Shown in pieces: positions 16,940 to 21,606 of a DNA stretch of 21,606 nucleotides; position 1 is the first letter of the stretch, and each line of letters begins with the position of its first letter. The notes under the pieces were generated by a model, which did no database searches, was not told the origin of the DNA, and worked only from the letters and a program-made list of their open reading frames with translations. The position numbers were made by a program, and so were the translations under genes. The stretch lies in NCBI GenBank assembly GCA_036524115.1, contig DATDCY010000144.1, forward strand, positions 1-21,606. The letters are read 5' to 3'. This DNA comes from a bacterium (GTDB lineage: Bacteria; JAUVQV01; DATDCY01).

Positions 16940-17767
16940 ATGAGAAGAGCGCTTGGCGTGTTTTCCTTCGTCGTCGCCGTCGCGGTCTCTGCCCCCCTCG
17001 CCCACGGCGCGTCCGAGCCGCGGCTGGTCGCGAGCGGTTGCTCGGTGAGCAACGTCGGCTACCTCGCGGATCTCGCCGCCGACTACGAGAAGCTCACGGG
17101 CGTGCGCATGTTCGTCCGGGGCGGCGGCAGCGTCATCGGTCTGGAGGACCTGGCGTCCGGCAGGGCCGACCTGGCTGCCTCCTGCCGCGGCAGGATCGCC
17201 GCGGATCCGCTCGACGTGGAGTTCATCCAGGTGGCGTGGGACGCCCTCGTCTTCCTCGTGCATCCGTCGAACCCGATCGACTCGATTTCGTTCGCGGACG
17301 CGGCCGGCGTCTTCGGCGGCACCCTCCGGGACTGGCGGCGCCTCGGCGGCCCGGCGGGACCGATCCAGGTCTTCCTGCAAAGGCCCACGACGGGACTGAG
17401 CGGCGTCGAGTCCTCGATCCGCGCGCTCGTCCTCAAGGGAGCTCCGCCCTCCCGCGGCTCGTCCGTCGCCGAGCTGGCCTCGACGGGGATCGTCGAGCAG
17501 CTCATCGAGAAGACGCCGGCTGGATTCGGCGCCTCGGGCTATTCCAGCGCGCGCCGCCGCGCCGTGAAGATGCTCGCCCTCGACGGCGTCAGGCCGACCC
17601 GGACGGCGATCATCGACCGTTCCTACCCCCTGCGCCGGCCGCTCTACCTGATCGTCAAGACGCCGCCGAGGGCGGAGGTCAAGGCGTTCGTGAACTTTGC
17701 CCTGAGCGCGCGGGGCCAGCAGCTGATCGACTCTTACGGCGTGATCCCGCTGCGGACGCTGAGGTGA
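16940..17767 (+). CDS. PstS-like periplasmic substrate-binding protein
   Basis: The 275-residue protein has a signal peptide (about 1-24, ending SAPLAHGAS) and a PBP-like domain of the phosphate/tungstate type: YEKLTGVRMFVRGGGSVIGLEDLASGRADLAASCR, where the GGGS at 61-64 is the typical anion-binding turn (split across 50-83), then DALVFLVHPSNPIDSIS and an FVNFALSARGQQLIDSYGVIPLR end. The ligand is likely an oxyanion such as phosphate, but this is inference. A TTG (16913) and GTG (16922) in frame lie upstream, but TTG falls inside the -10 element; ATG 16940 has GGGAAG six bases ahead and gives a clean signal peptide. No transporter genes adjoin. The stop overlaps the kinase start (GTGA), pointing to a sensor role. 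Confidence 0.8.
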   Translation: MRRALGVFSFVVAVAVSAPLAHGASEPRLVASGCSVSNVGYLADLAADYEKLTGVRMFVRGGGSVIGLEDLASGRADLAASCRGRIAADPLDVEFIQVAWDALVFLVHPSNPIDSISFADAAGVFGGTLRDWRRLGGPAGPIQVFLQRPTTGLSGVESSIRALVLKGAPPSRGSSVAELASTGIVEQLIEKTPAGFGASGYSSARRRAVKMLALDGVRPTRTAIIDRSYPLRRPLYLIVKTPPRAEVKAFVNFALSARGQQLIDSYGVIPLRTLR

Positions 17768-20013
17768 GAGTCCCCCTTCGCCGGCGGTTCTCGCTCTTCC
17801 TCGTCCTCTCCATCGCGAGCATCACCCTCGCCAGCACGCTACTCTTTGCCGCGTTCTTCCGCGCGGCCGCCGAGAAGGAGATCGTCGCCCGCGGGGTGGC
17901 GCTCTGCCAGTCGCTGGCACGGGCCGCCGCCGCCGGCCTGGCCGCCGAGGACCTCGATCTGCTGGCCAAGGCGGCGGACATCGTGCGCGGCGGCGACGTG
18001 GCGTTCGTCCAGGTCTTCTCCGCCATCTGGAGCCCGATCGACGCCTATCCGTTCGAGCAACTGCGGCAGCTCCCGGCCGCCGAGGCCGTGGAACACTTCC
18101 GCGGGGGGGACACCGAGCCGCTGCGCCTCGCCGGGTCCGAACGATTCGACTTCTACGTCCCGATCCGGTTCAGCATCCCCCAGGCGCCGGAGACGACCAT
18201 CGGCTATGCGCGGCTGGCGCTCTCGGCAGCCCCGCTGCGTTCCTCGCTGCGATCGGTCGTGCTCTCGAGCGTGCTCATCGGGCTGGTCCTGGGCCTGCTC
18301 TTCCTGGTGGCCGCCCAGGTCGTGATCGGCAGAACGGTCGTCGGCCCGATCCTCAACCTGCACGCCGCCGCGGCCCGCTTCCGCAGCGGTCATCCCCCGG
18401 AGGCCGTCCCCGCTGTCGCGGATGACGAGATCGCCGACCTGACGCAGGAGTTCCACGCGATGAGCCTGGCGCTGCGCGAACGCGAGCTGCGCCTCTCGGA
18501 AGAGAAGGAACGCCTCGCCGTCACGCTGCGGAGCATCGGCGACGGGGTCATCGTCGCGGACGTCGACGGGCTCGTGACCCTCGTGAACCGGGTCGCGGAG
18601 GAGCTGACGGGGTGGAGCTCCGCGGAGGCCGTGGGCAGGCGGTTCTGCGAGGTCTTCGCGATCCAGCACGAGCAGACCCGCGAGCCGTGCGCGAACGTCG
18701 TGGCGCGGGTCCTGGCGGACGGGGTTGCGGTTTCGCTCCCCGGCCGCACGGTGCTCGTGCGCCGGGACGGCACGGATATCCTCATCGAGGACGCCGCAGC
18801 GCCGATCCGCGACCGCGAGAGCGAGATCATCGGCGTCGTTCTGGTCTTTCGGGACGTGACGGAGAAACGGCGCCTCGAGGACGAGCTGCTCAAGGCCGAG
18901 AAGCTGCGCGCTCTGGGGGTGCTCGCAGGCGGCATCGCCCACGACTTCAACAACCTGTTGACCGGCATCCTCGGCAACGTCAGCCTGGCCCGGGCGAGGC
19001 TCGGCCCGGGAGATTCCGCCCGCGACCACCTGGAGCGGGCCGAGGCGGCCGCCGGGCGCGCCGCGGAACTCACCGGACAGCTGCTGACGTTCTCGAAGGG
19101 CGGCGCTCCGGTGCGGCGCGCCGCGGACATCGTCGCGATCCTCAAGGAATCGGCGCGCTTCTGGCTCTCGGGCAGCAGCGTCAGGACCGAGTTCTCCGTC
19201 GAGGGCGCGACCTGGCCGGTCGAGGTCGACGCGGGCCAGATGAGCCAGGTCTTCAACAACCTGGTCATCAACGCCGTTCAGGCCATGCCAGGGGGCGGAA
19301 GGATCTCCTTCGTCGTGCGCAACGCCGCGCCTGCGGCAGAGGCCGCCGGTCTTCCGGCGGGCGACTACGTCGTCGTCGAAGTCCGCGACGAGGGCGGGGG
19401 GATTGCGGAGGAGAACCGCGGCAGGATCTTCGATCCATACTTCACCACCAAGCCGGACGGCGCCGGACTCGGGCTGACCTCGGCATACTCGATCGTGAAG
19501 AGACACGGCGGCGGCATCGAGGTCGAATCGACGCCCGGGAAGGGGACGACCTTCCGGGTCTGGCTGCCGGCCTCGCGCGCCGCCGGGACGCTGCCGGCGG
19601 CGCCGCGCGGGGAGCAGGCGCCGCACGTCGGGCACGGCGCCGTGCTCGTGATGGACGACGAGCAGGTCGTGCGCGCCGTTGCGGTCGAGATGCTGCGGTC
19701 GCTCGGCTACGACGCCGCCGCCGCCGAGAACGGGCAGGAGGCGCTGGCGCTCTACCGGCAGGCGCTGGAGCAGGGGCGCCCGTTCCGGGCGGTCATCATG
19801 GACCTCACCGTCCCCGGGGGGATGGGGGGCAAGGAAGCGGTGACCCGGCTGCTCGCGCTCGACCCCGGTGCGCGCGTCATCGTGTCGAGCGGCTATTCCA
19901 ACGATCCGGTCATGGCGGAGTACCGGGCCCACGGCTTCCGGGGCGTGATCGTCAAGCCCTATGGCACGCGGGCGTTCGCCGAGACGCTGCGGGAAGTCCT
20001 CGGGGGCGCCTGA
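17764..20013 (+). CDS. Hybrid sensor histidine kinase (TM-HAMP-PAS-HisKA-HATPase-REC)
   Basis: A 749-residue kinase. Domains in order: membrane helix (9-31), periplasmic sensor (about 33-165), second helix (166-188), HAMP (about 185-238), PAS (about 250-365, SIGDGVIVADVDGLVTLVN), HisKA with His393 in GGIAHDFNNLLTGI, HATPase with N-box NNLVINAVQAM (498-508), DEGGGI (542-547) and GAGLGLTSAYSIVKRHGG (566-583), then a receiver with Asp631-Asp632, phospho-acceptor Asp680 (VIMDLTVPGG) and Lys731 (VKPYG). Phosphate would pass from His393 to Asp680 and perhaps to an unlinked regulator; no DNA-binding partner is nearby. The GTG start at 17764-17766 overlaps the binding-protein stop (GTGA). The frame is open further upstream, but that part overlaps the binding-protein gene and is not protein-like. 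Confidence 0.92.
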   Translation: MRVPLRRRFSLFLVLSIASITLASTLLFAAFFRAAAEKEIVARGVALCQSLARAAAAGLAAEDLDLLAKAADIVRGGDVAFVQVFSAIWSPIDAYPFEQLRQLPAAEAVEHFRGGDTEPLRLAGSERFDFYVPIRFSIPQAPETTIGYARLALSAAPLRSSLRSVVLSSVLIGLVLGLLFLVAAQVVIGRTVVGPILNLHAAAARFRSGHPPEAVPAVADDEIADLTQEFHAMSLALRERELRLSEEKERLAVTLRSIGDGVIVADVDGLVTLVNRVAEELTGWSSAEAVGRRFCEVFAIQHEQTREPCANVVARVLADGVAVSLPGRTVLVRRDGTDILIEDAAAPIRDRESEIIGVVLVFRDVTEKRRLEDELLKAEKLRALGVLAGGIAHDFNNLLTGILGNVSLARARLGPGDSARDHLERAEAAAGRAAELTGQLLTFSKGGAPVRRAADIVAILKESARFWLSGSSVRTEFSVEGATWPVEVDAGQMSQVFNNLVINAVQAMPGGGRISFVVRNAAPAAEAAGLPAGDYVVVEVRDEGGGIAEENRGRIFDPYFTTKPDGAGLGLTSAYSIVKRHGGGIEVESTPGKGTTFRVWLPASRAAGTLPAAPRGEQAPHVGHGAVLVMDDEQVVRAVAVEMLRSLGYDAAAAENGQEALALYRQALEQGRPFRAVIMDLTVPGGMGGKEAVTRLLALDPGARVIVSSGYSNDPVMAEYRAHGFRGVIVKPYGTRAFAETLREVLGGA

Positions 20014-20016
20014 GGG

Positions 20017-20056
20017 CGGGCGGCAGGGCCGGGCCTTCGGCCGCTACCGCCGCCCG
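20017..20056. terminator. GC-rich hairpin between convergent genes (possible terminator)
   Basis: CGGGCGGC (20017-20024) pairs with GCCGCCCG (20049-20056), and inside these GGCC-TTC-GGCC (20032-20042) forms a second stem. It lies between the stops of the kinase gene and the SGNH-like gene. No T-run follows on either strand, so intrinsic termination is uncertain. Confidence 0.3.
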
Positions 20057-21294
20057 TCCTCTTCGCGCCCGTAGCCGGCCGGCAGCCCTTGCGCAACGCG
20101 CCGGCTGCGGTCTTGCAGGAGCGCGGGCATGATGTTCGCGACCTGATCGGCCAGCAGCTTCCCCGTGATCTGATGGGCTTCATCGTCGAGGTGGAACCGG
20201 AAGCTGCCCCGCGTGCTCAGTCTGCTCGTCGAGTGCAGGTCATAGAAGTACCATCGCCCGTTCATGAACCCGTCGAGCTCGCGTTTGGTCCGCTCGAACA
20301 TCTCCTCATAGAAGTTCGGCCCGAGATGATCAATCAGGGCCGGGCCCTCCTCGCGGATGGGCTGCCAGACCATCATGATCGGCACCCCCTCGAAGTCCCG
20401 CTTGATGGAACGAAGGCTGTGGACTAACAGGGGGATGGCGGTCTTGTCCAAGACCTGCTTCGCGTCCTTGGGCTCCAGCCCCCTCGCCGCCCAGTAACTC
20501 GTCCATGCCGTCTGCCGGAAGTACTCCCAGCCCCAGGCGAGCTTGATGCCAAGACCGATGCTCGTGCGACTCATCACGTTCGGCATCAGCTTCACGAGCC
20601 AGGCCAGGCGGGGCGGGTACTGCTCGCCCCGGAGCGCCAAGGCAAAGGCGTTGAGGCTTTCGAAACCTGTATGGGCGTCAGTCCCGGCCTCATGCTGCAA
20701 GGGGACATAGAAGTCGTTGCGCCCGACGTAGGCCAGGATCAGGTCCGGCTCCAGGGTGTGCCCCCAGCGGTTCAGGGCCACGAAGTTCTGGTACGTGATG
20801 GTGCCGCCCATGGCGAGATTGATGACTCGCACGCGAGCGCCCACGGGGGGCGATCGACCGTTGAGATTGGCTTCGAGCAACTTGTAGAACATCTTCTCGT
20901 TGCTCGTCGCCCCCCAGCCCTGCGCGCCGCTGCCGCCGATCAGGATGATGCGGAACTCGTCCGCGGCTTTCGGCGGAGGGTCTTTCAGGGAGAAATCGAT
21001 GAAGAAGCCCATGTCGCCGGTGCGAACATCGAAGTCGGCCTCGGGAGTGTGCAGTTCCCAGGGCATCGGGCCCCGATGCCGAAAGTTCGCCTGCACGTGG
21101 AAACCCTCGTACGGGAAGAGTTCGAGAGAGCGGATCGTGAGCTGGGGAGAAGCTGACTCCAGTCCCAGCGACGCCTCGCGGGCGCCCACCACCCGGTCGA
21201 TGATCTTGAGCCCCACGACGCCGAGCAGGACCATCGCCGCGGCGTACGCGACCGTGAACGCCGCCTTCTTTCCGCGAAACCGTCCCGCGGCCAT
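20044..21294 (-). CDS. Membrane-anchored SGNH/GDSL-hydrolase-like protein, copy 2
   Basis: The 416-residue protein is a paralogue of the one at 4926-6221, aligned with a constant offset of 20 residues over most of its length. One N-terminal membrane helix (about 12-33) precedes the soluble body. SGNH residues are Ser122 (GGSGAQGWGAT), AMGG (161-164), Asn193 in GRND (closer to the GxND consensus than copy 1) and Asp371/His374 in DEAH. Shared blocks include FPYEGFHVQAN, RHRGPMPWE, TSIGLGIKLAWGWE and VHSLRSIKRDFEGVPI. Unlike copy 1 it has no TMTC-like partner; it lies 51 bases after smpB and may be co-transcribed with it. A GGGGGG-A stretch lies about ten bases ahead of ATG 21292-21294. Likely an esterase or acyl transferase acting in the cell envelope; substrate unknown. 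Confidence 0.75.
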   Translation of the reverse strand: MAAGRFRGKKAAFTVAYAAAMVLLGVVGLKIIDRVVGAREASLGLESASPQLTIRSLELFPYEGFHVQANFRHRGPMPWELHTPEADFDVRTGDMGFFIDFSLKDPPPKAADEFRIILIGGSGAQGWGATSNEKMFYKLLEANLNGRSPPVGARVRVINLAMGGTITYQNFVALNRWGHTLEPDLILAYVGRNDFYVPLQHEAGTDAHTGFESLNAFALALRGEQYPPRLAWLVKLMPNVMSRTSIGLGIKLAWGWEYFRQTAWTSYWAARGLEPKDAKQVLDKTAIPLLVHSLRSIKRDFEGVPIMMVWQPIREEGPALIDHLGPNFYEEMFERTKRELDGFMNGRWYFYDLHSTSRLSTRGSFRFHLDDEAHQITGKLLADQVANIMPALLQDRSRRVAQGLPAGYGREEDGRR

Positions 21295-21345
21295 GTCGTC
21301 ATTTCCCCCCGTCGCCGGCGTAGCCGGACTTCGACGACTGCGGGA

Positions 21346-21606
21346 TCACACCCGGACCTTGACGCTCATCTCCCGCCGGGCCTCGCGCTCCGTGTCCCGG
21401 CGCTTGATCGCCTCGCGCTTGTCGTGGAGCTTCTTCCCGCGCCCGACGCCGATCTCGACCTTCGCCAGGCCGTTCTTGAAGTAGATCTTCAGCGGCACGA
21501 GCGTCAGCCCCTTCTCCTTGACCTTGCCGGTGAGCTTGGCGATCTCGCGCCGGTGCAGCAGGATCTTGCGGCGGCGCTTCGGGTCGTGGTTGTTGAGGTT
21601 GCCGAA
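21346..21606 (-). CDS. smpB: SsrA-binding protein SmpB, C-terminal part
   Basis: Eighty-six residues plus stop are present; the 5' end lies beyond the window. The sequence [41 protein letters not shown] and [20 protein letters not shown] is diagnostic of SmpB, including the late [10 protein letters not shown] block and the basic tail ([15 protein letters not shown]) that enters the empty ribosomal A site and path. SmpB binds tmRNA and delivers it to stalled ribosomes. The complete protein is normally about 150-160 residues, so about 70 are missing. Its RNA partner ssrA is about 4.5 kb downstream on the same strand. Confidence 0.97.
   Translation of the reverse strand, partial: FGNLNNHDPKRRRKILLHRREIAKLTGKVKEKGLTLVPLKIYFKNGLAKVEIGVGRGKKLHDKREAIKRRDTEREARREMSVKVRV

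Noticed and set aside
17038-17763. Upstream extension of the histidine-kinase frame
   Set aside because: It overlaps the binding-protein gene and is Arg/Gly-rich without domains; the GTG at 17764 gives a normal N-terminus with a membrane helix.

Overview
The window is about 21.6 kb of very GC-rich, densely coded bacterial DNA with short intergenic gaps, no tRNA or rRNA, no CRISPR array and no recognisable transposase or integrase. Signal peptides, a Tat signal, a membrane-bound hybrid kinase and a bacterial STT3-type oligosaccharyltransferase suggest a Gram-negative lineage of the deltaproteobacterial type (Desulfobacterota, Myxococcota or a related uncultured group). This placement is inference; the window has no marker gene that fixes it.

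Region 1 (1-8589) is rich in large GT-C-fold membrane glycosyltransferase-like proteins. On the minus strand are a polytopic GT39-like protein, an ATPase fused to a GNAT acetyltransferase, and the first codons of a further exported protein, in tight succession. Divergent from them are a TMTC-like protein (membrane domain plus TPRs) and a membrane-anchored SGNH-hydrolase-like protein overlapping by ATGA. Convergent to these is an STT3/PglB/AglB-like oligosaccharyltransferase. Together they suggest protein or surface glycosylation and glycan or acyl modification.

Region 2 (8690-16389) is a long minus-strand oxidoreductase cluster with a divergent AraC regulator. Order from the promoter: YqhD-like iron alcohol dehydrogenase, Tat-exported DUF362 protein, aldo/keto reductase, secreted alpha/beta hydrolase, several gene remnants, a cupin of the (R)-hydroxynitrile-lyase type, and an SDR. 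The regulator and the first reductases resemble the E. coli YqhC / YqhD / DkgA aldehyde-response set, so reactive-carbonyl or aldehyde detoxification is the best guess. The promoter-distal half holds deletion scars: a DUF362 tail fragment, a flavodoxin-type reductase cut after about 75 residues and joined to ltrA, an ltrA that has lost its middle, and a 41-residue miniature of the cupin gene that keeps its head, its tail and a strong ribosome binding site.

Region 3 (16457-21606) holds ssrA (tmRNA, tag ANTDYALAA) on the minus strand. Back to back with it is a two-gene operon: a PstS-like periplasmic binding protein overlapping by GTGA a hybrid histidine kinase (TM-HAMP-PAS-HisKA-HATPase-REC), probably a ligand-sensing pair. 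Convergent to it are a second copy of the SGNH-like protein and the 3' part of smpB, the partner of tmRNA.
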